This document shows, in pieces, positions 33,151 to 43,830 of a DNA stretch of 64,000 nt (position 1 is the stretch's first letter; every line of letters begins with the position of its first letter). The stretch lies in assembly GCA_013400115.1 (NCBI GenBank), contig VXBP01004440.1:517677-581676 (forward strand), read 5' to 3'. Both the position numbers and the translations under genes were made by a program. The notes below the pieces were generated by a model. It had not been told where the DNA came from, made no database searches, and saw nothing but the letters and a program-made list of their open reading frames with translations. The stretch is from Rhinopomastus cyanomelas. Lineage: Eukaryota > Chordata > Aves > Bucerotiformes > Rhinopomastidae.

Positions 33151-34199
33151 AGGGAGACTGGAGACGTGAAAACCTCCAGCTGAGCAGCCTCCCAGGGACA
33201 GGGAGCCCAAAGCCAGGCAGTGGCCGCAGCACCTCTGCTGGGAGCAGCCCAGCCTGTCCCGGGGCGGTCAGCAGGGAGGGTTGGCCTTCGCCACGGCTCA
33301 TCTGGAGGCTGCAGGGTCCGATCCTGGCAGGATGGGCTGTGCCCGGGCTGCTGGTCCAGGAGAGGAGGCGGCTGGGCGGAGGTGACACTCAGACCTCACG
33401 GAGAGAGGCTCAGCACCCTCCCAGCTCTGCCTGAGCAGCATCTCGCACCGATAAAAGTCCCCGTGGTTCGTAATTACCCGTTTGACAAGTTCATGAGTTC
33501 TCTGTTAATTATTATAATTAGCTCTGCTCGGCGCGCAGGCAGGAGTTTAACAACAGGATGAACAATGGGAGGACTGTTATGGGGAATTAACGACAAGGAC
33601 CAGGAGGGGATCCTCCCACCAGCCACAGGATCCCAGCTCCTTGACGCCGCCCCAGCTCAAGACCCAACAGGAGCAAGGCTCCGCCGCACAATGGCTGTGG
33701 TGGCACCGGATGGGAAGGGAAACACCACCCCACCCCAAAGAGGGCCAGGACTGGGCAGAGGGGATGAGGGCTCATGGCAAGTCCCACGATGGCTGCAGAT
33801 GCCAGAGAGGGGTCTGTGTCACGGCCCCTCATGCAGAGCCAGGGGGCCACCAGAACCCCAGGAACATCCCCAACCCCACAGGATCCAGCGCTGGAGGAAG
33901 CCCACAGGAGCCAGCAGCTCCCCTCCCCGGGACCACCCAGCACAAGGCGCCAGCCTGAGCAAACACGAGGAGACGCCCGCTTTCAGCCCCCGAATTTGCA
34001 GAAGATGAGCGGAGCGACCCCTCAAACACAGCTGGATCCCGGGCAGAGCCGCGCCGCCGGCTTCCTTCCCACCCTCCCATCTGGGCGCACAGACGGTTGA
34101 CCCTGAGCGCAGGGGAGCTCAGAGACGAGCCGTGCAAACAATCAGCCCCCCGAAAAACAGGGCCGGAGGGCTCTCTGAGCTCAGACCTGGTTTGAGTTT
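33151..34199. other. Unique sequence with AT-rich candidate patch
   Basis: 33455-33570 contains 'ggttcgtaattacccgtttg' and 'ctgttaattattataattag', a dense TAATTA patch. 33600-34140 is GC-rich. No gene is supported. Confidence 0.4.
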
Positions 34200-34375
34200 T
34201 GCTTCAAATAAATCTATGTTTAAATAAATAGCTATAATTTTTTATATTTACACAAATGCCTGTCATTGGTATAAAGATACTTTAAACTAGGTGCCTATTT
34301 ATAAAAACATATGCAGAGGCTTTTAGATTTATATAAATATGTGTCTACATATTGAAAAGATAAAGTCATCATAAT

Positions 34376-34741
34376 AACAGACAACCTGGTCTAGGTCAGG
34401 GGTCCTCAAACTCTTTAAACAGGGGGCCGGGTCACTGTCCCTCAGACAGTGTCGGGGGCCGGGCTATGGTTTGTGCTGCCTGGGAACTGGAGGGAGGGAG
34501 GTGGGGAGAGACAGGGGAGCTGCCCAGCCGTGCAGTCAGCAGGAAGTCACCAGCGGCTGCTCGGTTTCTGCCCCCCAACAGTGGGCAGTAAATACTGGTG
34601 GGCTGCATTGGAGACCCTGGGGGGCCGTATCCAGCCTGCAGGCCGGGGTTTGAGGGCCCCTGGTCCAGGTGATCCTGCTCTGGCAGGGGGATTGGGCCAG
34701 ATGATCTCTGGAGGTCACTTCCAATCCCTACTGCTCTGTGG
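34376..34741 (+). mobile_element. CR1 3' tail split by a hAT insertion
   Basis: The left part ('caacctggtctaggt') and right part ('gatcctgctctggcaggggg', then 'ccaatccctactgctctg') join into a normal CR1 tail once the 266-bp hAT element and one copy of its 8-bp duplication are removed. The order of events is therefore CR1 first, hAT second. Confidence 0.9.
34397..34662 (+). mobile_element. Non-autonomous hAT transposon (copy 2), nested in CR1
   Basis: The 266-bp element has ends caggggtcctcaaac and gtttgagggcccctg (14 of 15 complementary). It is flanked by gtctaggt (34389-34396) and gtccaggt (34663-34670), an 8-bp target duplication with one mismatch. It is collinear with the reverse complement of the element at 24317-24592. 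It contains the short hairpin cactgtccctcagacagtg. It has ~18 bp ('tcgggggccgggctatgg' type) not in copy 1 and lacks a short segment present there. No transposase. Confidence 0.93.
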
Positions 34742-35043
34742 TGTTATAGTGATATAGTTAACACATCACAGACGAGTACGTTAATACATTAATCACGTCG
34801 TGTAACGGTATTATAGATGTTGTCTATGCAAGATTTATACTCCATGGTTATAAATTTGTGTGCTTGTGTATTTATTGCCATTAATATTAAGCATATTAAA
34901 GTATGTACCTAATACATTAATATAATGATATTGGGTTTTTTATTTAGAGTTACATATTTACATAAATACCTCCTATGGAGATTCTTCATGTTTCTGTGAA
35001 TATATTATATAGAGGCTCCTCATACTGGGGGATTCATCCATAT

Positions 35044-35104
35044 CAGGGCGTTGGACCAGGTGATCTTTCAAGGTCCCTTCCAATCCCTGATGATTCTATG
35101 ATTT
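35044..35104 (+). mobile_element. CR1 3' tail inside the AT-rich island
   Basis: About 60 bp: 'gttggaccaggtgatctttc', 'cccttccaatccctgatg', 'attctatgattt'. AT-rich repeat units lie on both sides, so it inserted into an existing array or the array spread around it. Confidence 0.88.
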
Positions 35105-35530
35105 ATGTAAATATATTATATAGTGATTCTTCACGTTTATATAACTGTATTATAGAGCAATTCTTCAGATTGTTATAACTATGTTAGATAGTGATTCTTC
35201 ACAGTGATATAAATACAAAATAACATAGACTACATAGGTATTTATATAAACGCATGGAGATTCTTTATATTCATATAAATCTATTATATAGAGATTCGTT
35301 ATAATATATAAATGCCATATGCCTATAAATATATTTATATAAATATATTAGAGATTCTTTATATTTATATAAATATGTTAGAGATCCTTTATATTTATAT
35401 AAATCTGCACTCCATAGATTAGAGAGAGATTATTTACACACAAATACACCAATTTATATTTTAGCTGTAACACAAACTGTTCTAATCAAACTTGGATTAT
35501 AGTTTTTATCAAAGTGTCAATTTGTATTAA

Positions 35531-36127
35531 AATTTTAATTTGTGTAAAAAATCAAAGAATGAAAATTAAATCGATGCACATTCCTGGCGTGAATTTAGGG
35601 TTTTTCAGTATTTTGTTTATTCCCTCTCCTTTGCAGAGCAGAAGCAAAGTGCAGGATGGGGATTCCCAGCAGGAGATGCCCTCTGACACCCTGGCAAACC
35701 CCACGTGGGACCACCTGGAGCCAGAGCAGTTCCGAGCTGCCTCCGTCACCGGAGCGCTCCCGTGTTTGCAGGGCGGCGGCCGCTCCCTCGCCGGGCAAAG
35801 CCCCGCTGCAAGCGCGCCACTTCCAGACACCCCCCTTCCCTCAGCCTTCTCGTTTTTAAGCTGTAAACAGGGTTTGAAGAGAAGATCAAAATCGCAGCGA
35901 AGCGTTTTGAAGCGGTGGGATGGAGCGCCTCGCCGCGCGTGATCGGAATTCCCTGGGAGTCGTTTCCATCGCGAGGATTTACATCCCCGGAGCACGACGG
36001 CGAAAGGAAAGAGGAGGAAGAACAGGGAGAAGCTGCACAACTGCAGGTGCTGCAGCCGTCCCCCATCGACATCAGCTGGGGGGGACTGGGATCAGCCTGG
36101 AGAACGTGGACCGAGCAGGCCCGCCCG
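35531..36127. other. Unique sequence, partly CpG-rich
   Basis: GC content recovers after the AT island. 35740-35830 and 35880-36000 are CpG-rich. No gene is recognised. Confidence 0.45.
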
Positions 36128-36598
36128 TAAAGAACCAAAGAATCATCCAAGGTTGGAAACCATCTTCAAGATCATCCAAGTCCAACTGCCGGCCCTGCAA
36201 CCCCAACCCCTGACCCAGCTCCTCAAACACCCTGGCTGCCCAGCTGCTGAACCCCTCTGGGGTGATGCCTCCACACCTCCTCCCTGGGCAGCCTGTTCCA
36301 AGGGCTCCCCACTCTTTCTGGGAAGAGGTTTTTCCTCAGATCCAACCTGACCCCATTTCCTCTGGTCTCATCACTAGTCCCTAGGGAGAAGAGGCCAACA
36401 CCGGCCTCACTCCAGCCGCCCTTCAAGCAGCTGCAGAGAGCAGGGAGGGCTCCCCTCAGCTTCCTCTCCTCCAGCTGAACAGCCCCAGCCCCCTCAGCCT
36501 CTCCCCACCAGCCCTGTTCTCCAGGCCCTCCCCGTCCTTCCTGTGCCCAAGCTGCCCCCAGCACCGCAGGTGCAGCCTCGCCAGGACGCTTCCCCGCG
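36128..36598 (-). mobile_element. CR1 fragment, third family
   Basis: Antisense copy: 'aagaatcatccaaggttgg', 'cctgggcagcctgttccaag', 'gggaagaggtttttcctcag', 'gaggccaacaccggcctcac', 'cctgttctccaggccctcc'. Related to 14608-14990. The minus-strand remnants include [15 protein letters not shown] and PWNRLPREE. Confidence 0.88.
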
Positions 36599-37494
36599 GT
36601 TCCTCATCACTCCACCCTCTCCCTGCCTCCCCACCAGCAGCCCCAGGGGACCCGCTGCTTGCCGGCGCCTGACACCGCAGGCAGAGGGAAGGGAACGGCC
36701 CTGCCCCAGTCAGAACACATCTTGCAAGTGGAAGCGGTAGAGGAGACGGCGCCGGGCAGGGGTGGGAAAGACCCCTTCCCCTCCCAGGAATCATTAAAGG
36801 GTCTGCACTGGGAACAAATAATTTGCAGCGGGGGATGGCTGCGCTTCGCCCTTGCCGGGTAGCAGGAGCATCGGCGCGGAGCTGCCGGGTGACTCCTCTC
36901 CCTGAGCCTGCTGGGAAACTCCTTTGAACACTTACAACATCAGAGCAGCCGACCTGATTTGTTAGACAAGCCAGCCTTTATTATTTTTTAAAAGGGGGAT
37001 ATTATCTCCTGCCTCCGAAGGGAAGGGAAGATGGGGAGAGCCACTGGCAGCAGTGGGGGTGCAGACAGGCACGAGAGCCTCATTATTAAACAAAATAAAT
37101 AAAATATACTAACAGAAGCCGCCTCCCGGCTTTATTACCAGATTCTGTCCTCTAAATATTTCATCCCCGACTAATGCACCAGCCAAATGGAGGATTCAAG
37201 CAAAACTGCTCTACTTAGAATTCGCTTAATTATTGATTCCGCCAGGAGGGAGAAGGAAAAGGAAAACCCGAGGGGAAGAAGAGGCTCCGAAGCCGCCGCG
37301 TGCTCCCTCCTTCCACCAGCGTCCCCGGGGAAGGGCAGCCGAGCTCTGCCTCACGCACTGAGCCCTTCCTGGGGGGCGGAGGAAGGGAGCCATCAGCCAG
37401 CAGAGCTTATGCTGAGCATCCCCCCAGGGCTAGCGGGACAGCAGCTCCCCGAGACAGGATCATCTGAGCCAGGTTTAGCTGCTGCCTGAGGGGT
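36599..37494. promoter_or_regulatory. Unique sequence with extended AT-rich candidate element
   Basis: Bases 36930-37240 hold 'gatttgttagacaagccagc', 'ctttattattttttaaaagg', 'cattattaaacaaaataaat', 'ctctaaatatttcatccccg' and 'cgcttaattattgattccgc'. This is one of the longest repeat-free AT-rich blocks in the window. Candidate conserved regulatory DNA; conservation untested. The rest is GC-rich with no gene. Confidence 0.35.
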
Positions 37495-37652
37495 TCAGGC
37501 TGTGGAGTCTCCTTCCCTGGAGATGTCCAAGACCCGCCCGGTTGTGTTCCTGTGTGACTTAGTCTGAGTGATCCTGCTGTGGCAGGGGGATTGGACTGGA
37601 CGGTCTTTTGAGGTCCCTTCCAGTCCCTAATGATTCTGTGATTGTATGATTT
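37495..37652 (+). mobile_element. Young CR1 3' end
   Basis: Sense copy: 'ggctgtggagtctccttccc', 'gttgtgttcctgtgtgactt', 'gatcctgctgtggcaggg', 'ccagtccctaatgattctg', 'tgattgtatgat'. Severely 5'-truncated. Confidence 0.9.
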
Positions 37653-38983
37653 TGCCACCAGAAACCCTTCCTCGAAGGCTAAAAGCTAGCAGCACATTAG
37701 GGCAAAGATCTGGTACTGGCCACTGCCAAGATAAAACCCAGCCAGCCCACCCACAGCCCTGACTGCCTGCTGGCCCCTTCCAAGGGACCAGCTCAGCTCC
37801 CCACCCCACAGAGCCCCACGCGAGGGCAGACACTGAAACACCAACGGCTACTCCCCGCGAGGCAGCACAGAGGACACCAGCCCACCACCACCAGCCCCAT
37901 CCTGGGACACTGGCAACTGAACATTTCCTACAGCCACAGCCCCCTGAGCAGGGTCACCCCTGGGACACCCCTCACCCAACCAACAGATGCAAAACTGGGA
38001 TGCAAAACTCACGGTGGGTGCTCCTGTGGGGAATCCCCCCGCTGCTTCCGACACCATCCCCAAGAGCAGCAGCCCCGTCGCTGGCTGAGCCGAAGGAAGC
38101 TGCTGCTCTGCCCCAGGCTTTTGTACCAAAGCAGGAGGTGATGGGGCTTAACGGAGCCCACCTGCCCCCAACCCACCAGGGATTCCCCGTGGGAAAGGGA
38201 TCATTGACTTGTCCAGGTTAGAAAAGGTCTTCAAGATGACCCAATGCAGCTGTTGAGCTGACAGGCCCTGAGCTCAACCACATCCTTAGGGCTGGGGGCA
38301 GCAGCTGGTCCTGGGGCTGGAGAGATTTTCAGGAGTGGCTGAAGCATCTCGAGGAGCTCACACAGGGCTGGGAACCGCTCAGAGGAAGCGATGGAGTTGC
38401 CATTGTGCAGGAGGAACACCAGAGCTGAAGTGTGTTTGCAAATGGGCCCCGGGGACCCAGCTCCCTTCCTTGCTGGGATCAGCCCAGCCCAGCCCAGCCC
38501 TTCTGAAGTTACGGGAACTGCATCACGGAAGCAAAGAGGGGCGGGGGGAGATGTCTGGGTTGTGGGTGAGCACGAAGCTGCTGCGATGAGGATAGCACTC
38601 GGGGACACAGGACCACTGTCCCCACCCCTGGCTCAGAGCATTCCCTGCTGTTGGAAACACAACCCAGAGCCATTTCTGATCCACCCCAAAACATCCCACC
38701 CCAAACCAAGCTGTTTGGAGTCTAAACCCTTTCATATTGGTGATGCCATCAACCATCTCTGTCCTCCACCTCCGACTCTGGAGAACCACCTGCCTTCCCG
38801 TATTCAAATCCTTTCCACCAAGTTAATTTCTCCTGTGGGTTCAGCAACGGGTTTAGGAATGGGTTTGGCAATGGGAATGGCATCGCAGGCACAGCAGCTG
38901 GTTCCCATCACCCCAAACAGCCTGAAGAAGCAGGGGGCATCACCAGCAGGGTCCCACATGGGGGTCTGGGAGAGCACCAATAC
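37653..38983. other. Unique sequence, nothing firm
   Basis: Mixed composition. A weak resemblance to an old antisense CR1 tail ('gttagaaaaggtcttcaag' near 38218) is too short to call. 'cagcccagcccagcccagcc' at 38478 is a small simple repeat. No gene is supported. Confidence 0.4.
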
Positions 38984-39067
38984 TGTGTCTAGTGATCCTG
39001 CTCTGGCAGGGGGATTGGACTAGATGATCTTTCGAGGTCCCTTCCCATCCCAAATGATTCTATGATT
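38984..39067 (+). mobile_element. CR1 tail, first member of a tandem pair
   Basis: 'tgtctagtgatcctgctctg', 'gactagatgatctttcgagg', 'atgattctatgattctgg'. It ends directly against the start of a longer sense CR1 copy. Confidence 0.9.
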
Positions 39068-39553
39068 CTGGGCCCCTCAGTTCCAGAAGGACACAGAGCT
39101 GCTGGGGGGAGCCCAGCACAGAGCCACAGGGGTCATGGAGGGAGGGGAGCATCTCCCTGCTGAGGAGAGCCTGAGGGAGCTGGGGCGCTTGGGCTTGGGG
39201 AAAAGGAGACTGAGGGGTGACCCCATGGGTGTTGATCAATATGTGAAGGGTGGGTGTGAGGAGGATGGAGCCAGGCTCTGCTCAGGGGCACCCAGTGACA
39301 GGACAAGGGGCAGTGGGTGTGAGCTGGAGCAGAGGAGGTTCCCCATCAGTGTGAGAAGGACCTTCTTCCTGGGGAGGGTGCCAGAGCCCTGGCAGGGGCT
39401 GCCCAGGGGGCTGTGGAGTCTCCTTCTCTGGAGATGTTTCAAACACTTCTGGCCGTGTTCCTGTGTGACCGGATCTAGGGGATCCTGCTGTGTCAGGGGG
39501 ATGGGACTGGCTGATCTTTCGAGGTCCCCTCCAGTCTCTGATGTTCTGTGACA
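39068..39553 (+). mobile_element. Young CR1 LINE, second member of a tandem pair
   Basis: Sense copy beginning 'ggcccctcagttccagaagg' immediately after the octamers of the preceding tail. An open coding stretch runs from 39135 to 39551 with [48 protein letters not shown] and EPWQGLPRG. A frame shift after that changes the usual VVESPSLE end into LWSLLLWR. Tail complete ('tctctgatgttctgtgacac'). Confidence 0.92.
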
Positions 39554-40315
39554 CACCAAGCAGCCTGCCCTGTGGCCACGGGGCACACGGGGCCACGGGG
39601 TGGGCAGCATCCCAGCGGCCGAGCGAGCGGCACAGACGATAGGGCTTGCACTGGACCGTCACGTCACAGCCCTTCTCCTTTTCTTCCAGTTCCCTAAGCG
39701 ACAGCAGTGTGCTGTGTTGCACGGAAAGTGACAGGTAATTTGGGACATCGAGGACTCCTCCGGCTCCGTCGTTAACGGGGAGTTTAGCACCAATTCCTCT
39801 GCAATTTACACTTCTGAGGAAGCGGGTTATTACAAAGTCAGAAACCTCCAGCACTTTCAACTCGGGGATCTGGCAGACTGACGATGACCAGGAACTGAGG
39901 CGGCTCCGAGTCCACAGGTCACCCATTTCAATATCTGAGGCTGGGCGGCTTCCAAAAGGCGGCCGCTCCGACGGCGGAGCTGAAAATTGGAGGTGACATT
40001 CAGGAGTCTCTGAAAATCATGACCCGACTTCCTCCTTGAAAGCCTTGTCTGGATCCCGGCTCATCCCGAGATGGGGCCACCGCGGAGCACGCCGCGGTGA
40101 GCACGCCGCGGGTAACAGGCAATGTCTGTGAGCCGAGCGCGGCTCCCTGCGGGGAAAACGCCGTCGAGCACGCCCGGCGCGGGACACTGATTACATGGCC
40201 TGGATCGTGCTGGACAACAAGGCCCTGGGCTGGCTCGCGTTAACCCTTCCCTTCCGCGCCCGCCCGCAGCTGATGCTCCTGCTCAGCCAGGCTGGTTCTT
40301 TCTGATGGACAGGAA
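39554..40315. other. Unique sequence, nothing recognised
   Basis: AT-rich words at 39730-39860 ('agcaccaattcctctgcaat', 'gggttattacaaagtcag') and a CpG-rich part at 40060-40270, with a short 'gagcacgccgcg' duplication near 40086. No gene is recognised. Confidence 0.4.
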
Positions 40316-40960
40316 GATGGGTCTGAGCCAGCGGGGTGGCCAGGTGGCCAAGAAGGCCAATGGCATCCTGGCCTGGATCAGAAACCGTGGGTGCAGCAGG
40401 AGGAGGGAGGTGATTGTCCCCCTGCACTCAGCGCTGGGGAGGCCACACCTTGAGGACTGGGTCCAGTTTTGGGCACCTCAGTCCAAGGGAGACAACAAGG
40501 TTCTGGAGCAGGTGCAGAGGAGGGCAATGAAGCTCGGGAAGGGCCTGGAGAATCAGTCTTGTGAAGAGAGATTGAGAGAGTTGGGGCTGTTTAGTTTGAG
40601 GAAGAGGAGGCTGAGAGACCTCATCACTCTACAACTACCTGAAAGGACCTTCAGGAGAGGTTGGTGCTGGTCTCTTCTCACAGGTCGTTAGCGACAGAAC
40701 CAGAGGGAAGGGGTTCGAGCAACAGCAGGGGAGGTTTAGACTTGACAACAGGAGAACTCTTTTCACAGAAGGGGTGGTCAGGCAGTGGAATGGGCTTCCC
40801 AGGGAGCTGGTTGAGTCGCCGTCCCTGGATGTGGTAAAAATCGTTTGGATGAGGTGTTGGGGGATCTGGTTTAGAGGTGAACTTGTAAGGTAGGGTAGCT
40901 GTTGGACTCGATGATCCCAGGGGTCTCCTTCACCGCTAAACCAGGTCCCCCAACACCACA
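40316..40960 (+). mobile_element. CR1 fragment, fourth family
   Basis: Sense copy of about 645 bp: 'gtggccaagaaggccaatgg', 'ctgggtccagttttgggcac', 'ttgagagagttggggctgtt', 'gttggactcgatgatcccag'. The coding remnant ([71 protein letters not shown]) is open for about 128 codons before a shift. Its tail is shared with 49510-49722 and differs from the other families. Terminal octamers are not evident. Confidence 0.88.
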
Positions 40961-42409
40961 TCTTAGGTGTCAGTCACATCCTAGAGATGAGGCTCGCTGG
41001 GGCTCTGGCCCAGTGGTAGAGCCACGGGGCAAACCTTCAATTATTAATTTCACTTAAAAGCAGGTTCTTGGGTTTTCCCGGCTGCCAAACCCCGGGCTAC
41101 AGGGTCCTCCCGAGCTGAGGAGGGAAAGGGAAAGCGAGTGGAGACAGGAGCACACGTCGTCGCTGGGAAATGGTGAATCCAGTAAAGCTTAATGGGCTGG
41201 CAAAGGGGCTGTGGGAATTGACCCGGCTCTATTTGTGAGGGACATAATGGGGCTTCCTTCACAGAGCGAAGCAGCAATCGCAGCGCCGAGGGTGGAGAAG
41301 AGGGACGATAATGCACTAGAATCCACGGCATCACGGCGCTAATTGCGGGGGGCACCGCTCTGCCCTCGAACAGCAGCCGCAGCCGCGCTCCCGGGGACGA
41401 GGCGGCAGGAAAACGCTGTCCTGGCAATCCGGCTCCTTAATGGCAGCGAATTACAGCCCGCGCGGAGCTCTAATGGGCCTCCGGGACGCGGGGGCTTTTG
41501 TTGTCGCTCCTCTCACGCCGGCAAAGCCCCGGGTCTCGGTGTCGGCGAGTCACAGCCCTGTTTTCCTTCGCTGCCAGCCCGGGCTGACTTACGGCAGTTC
41601 CAGCCCCGCAGGAGGAGGAAGCCTGCGGCGGGTGGCCGAGAGCATCCTCCTCCTCCCAGCACAGGGGTGCTCCTGCGGGATGCTCCAGCTTTGCCTCTTC
41701 TCCGGGGAGCCTCTAGCCCAAAAGGCAGGGAAGAAGAACAAAAGCTGTTTAATGGCACCGCTTCTTCTAAAAATTAGCTGCCTCCCAGTGCTGCCCCAGC
41801 CCCCAAACCCCCCGTAATTGTTGTCTGGTTGCGCAGCCAGCGCCTTCAGCGTCTCGGGCCCCGCTGCGCTGCGTGAGCGGGGAAGAGCTTTGAGTCCCCT
41901 ACATCAAAGGGATTGAAAACCTATAAATTTAACAGAAGGCTTCATGCAAGTAACGGGGGAAAAGTTCCGTTAAAGAGGACGGCTGGCTCCTCCCCGCCGA
42001 GGGGCAGCGCTGAAGGCAGCTAATGTGTCTCTGGGGGGGGAATAACCCCTCACAAACAGTTCAAACAGAGAAAGCAAAGAGATGCCAACAGATGGGGGTT
42101 CAGCACTCACGGCGAAGGGGGTCGGTGTGGGGTCAGGGCAGCAGTGACGGTCCTCTGAGAGCAGCCCCGAGTCTGCCATCGCATCCCCTCCCTGCAAGAA
42201 GAAAGGCAGAAGGCAGAAGGGGGAGCCAGGAGGATGAAGGCAGCGGGGCCAAAGGCCGGGGAGAAGCTTTGCCCATCGCCCGCAACAAGCCGAGGGGTCC
42301 CTGAGGGCTGCGCTGGGGTGATCCCTGGGACCACAGACCCAGCAGCGCCGAGAAGGAGGCTCTTCAAAGGGGCCCTGTCTTGCAGACACGGAGTGTTATT
42401 TCCACGGGC
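40961..42409. other. Unique sequence with AT-rich and CpG-rich parts
   Basis: 41030-41260 has AT-rich words ('caattattaatttcactt', 'agtaaagcttaatgggctgg'). 41330-41680 and 41830-41880 are CpG-rich. 41890-41965 is AT-rich ('ctataaatttaacagaag'). A tRNA-like A-box word 'ggcccagtggtagagc' is at about 41008 but no full cloverleaf can be drawn. No gene is supported. Confidence 0.4.
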
Positions 42410-43160
42410 CCTTAAACAGAATAATTCATTAGCCAGCCCGGAACAATCGATACCGCGCGCCGACAGTTTATACAGCGGCTGTGTTTACCCAGCAGAGCCT
42501 CTTTGATAATATTATTTATGATTCTAAATAACTCCATCGGTGTTCAATAGAGCTGGGAGGGACCGGGGGACCGGGGCACAATCAAATTATGAAGACATAT
42601 GGTTCGCTCAGCGCTGGAAACGTTCAAGCGCAGTTCATCGCCGTCAGTCCTGCCGCAGCACCTTCCCCAGCCGCGGGCACGGCCGCCTGGGCACGGCCGC
42701 CTGGGCACCGCTCGCTTCACCGGGGCGAGGGGCTGTGCAGGGAGCCTTGTCGTGCGGCGGCAGGGCTGAAGGACAGCGGCGGGCGGCAGCCGGGGCGGAG
42801 GCAGCGGGGCTCTGCCCGTCGAGCGGCGGTGCCGGCGCTGATCTGTATGCGACGCGGCGCGCCCGGCATCTCCGGGCTGTACTTGTGCTCGATGCTCGCC
42901 CCGTGTGCGCTTCAATAACGGCTGCCGGTCCTCCCCGCGCCGGCCGAGCGCTGAGTCATTACTATCGACGGAGCATCGTGCGAGCGCTCTGCCGGCCTCC
43001 TCTGGGCTTTGGCGGGGCGTAAAGCTCCCGCTAATGCTGTATTGCTCTATAAACTCCAGTCCTCCCCGCAGAGGAGCGATAATTAATCAGACGAGGCGTG
43101 ATAGGTAGCAAATTAAAAAGATAAAACTTCCCAGCAAAAATGATGGGGCCTGAGAGACAC
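42410..43160. promoter_or_regulatory. Strong CpG island flanked by AT-rich candidate elements
   Basis: Bases 42603-43025 contain more than 50 CpG dinucleotides by hand count in about 420 bp, the densest block in the window. The left flank (42418-42600) has 'ataattcattagccagccc', 'gataatattatttatgattc' and 'aatcaaattatgaag'. The right flank (43025-43140) has 'gctctataaactcc', 'gcgataattaatcagacg' and 'agcaaattaaaaagataaaa'. Unmethylated islands commonly mark promoters of developmental genes, so an unseen first exon or non-coding transcript could lie here. No coding exon is identified. A 16-bp 'gggcacggccgcct' unit repeats twice at 42677-42712. Confidence 0.5.
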
Positions 43161-43830
43161 GGCCCGGGCTCTGCGGCGGGGTGGGCTCTGCAGAGCACTA
43201 GCCACGGCATCCCGTTCCCCTGGCTCTGCCCAAACCTGCGGCAGCCCATCGCCCGGCTCGCTGCAGCAAGCCCACGGCACTCAGGCTTGTACAGCCGCGG
43301 GGATGGGAGAACTGGGGACCCCAGTGCTGCTCCTCGCAACGCAAGACGCCGCTCTCTGCTGTTGAACGTGTCCTGGAAACTCTTCCCGATGCCCACGCTG
43401 CCTGCTCCTGGCTTGCAAATAGCCGAGGGTATAGAACGCAGCGATAACAGTTATCGCAGTGGAAATCCAATCTCAGAGAAAATCCCACCAGAGCTATAAT
43501 TACAAGAGACACCAAAGACTCTGACAGCCCCAGATCTCTTTTAGGGTTTCAGCTGTTTCTGCTGTGAGGGATCGGCATCTCGTCACCGCGGGGAACCCGG
43601 ACATTTCAGACCGGCTTTTGTTCCCCTTGAAGCTGAACAGGGAAGCAAGCAGCGGTGCTTGCTGTGGAGCGGAAAGAAAAGGCAGCTTCGACGCAGAAAC
43701 CTCAGGGGCTTTTCAGTTCCAGCTGCCCACCCGAGCCTGCACTGCTGACAAACTGGCTCTGGCAGGAACGTGGCGGAGGAGAAAGCTCCCGGCAGCGCCG
43801 GGACTTGGGCAGGACGTGGGATGGAGCAGG
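43161..43830. promoter_or_regulatory. Unique sequence with palindromic GATA site
   Basis: A perfect 17-bp palindrome at 43441-43457 (gcgataac-a-gttatcgc) places two GATA words in opposite orientation around an AACAGTTA core. 'gagctataattacaagag' follows at 43489. No gene is recognised in the rest. A GATA- or MYB-type binding site is a reasonable guess only. Confidence 0.35.

Larger units (their letters stand above)
34200..35530. repeat. AT-rich island with ~33-bp degenerate repeats
   Basis: A sharp switch from GC-rich DNA to TATA/TTTATATAAATA-rich DNA occurs near 34195. It returns near 35540. Between 34979 and 35420 a degenerate unit of about 31-36 bp recurs, built as gattctt(c/t)a, then tttatata, then aaatatatta, then tatag/gag. 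Examples begin near 34979, 35091, 35123, 35256 and 35350. Two CR1 insertions and one hAT element lie inside it. There is no coding potential. Confidence 0.85.

Noticed and set aside
34200..35530. TATA-type promoter cluster
   Set aside because: The TATA words belong to a degenerate AT-rich repeat and there is no adjacent gene or CpG island.
38205..38265. Old antisense CR1 tail
   Set aside because: 'gttagaaaaggtcttcaag' resembles a CR1 tail but the similarity is too short and no other CR1 words follow in order.
40995..41040. tRNA A-box-like word 'ggcccagtggtagagc'
   Set aside because: No B-box or cloverleaf follows within tRNA distance; at most a very decayed tRNA-derived fragment.
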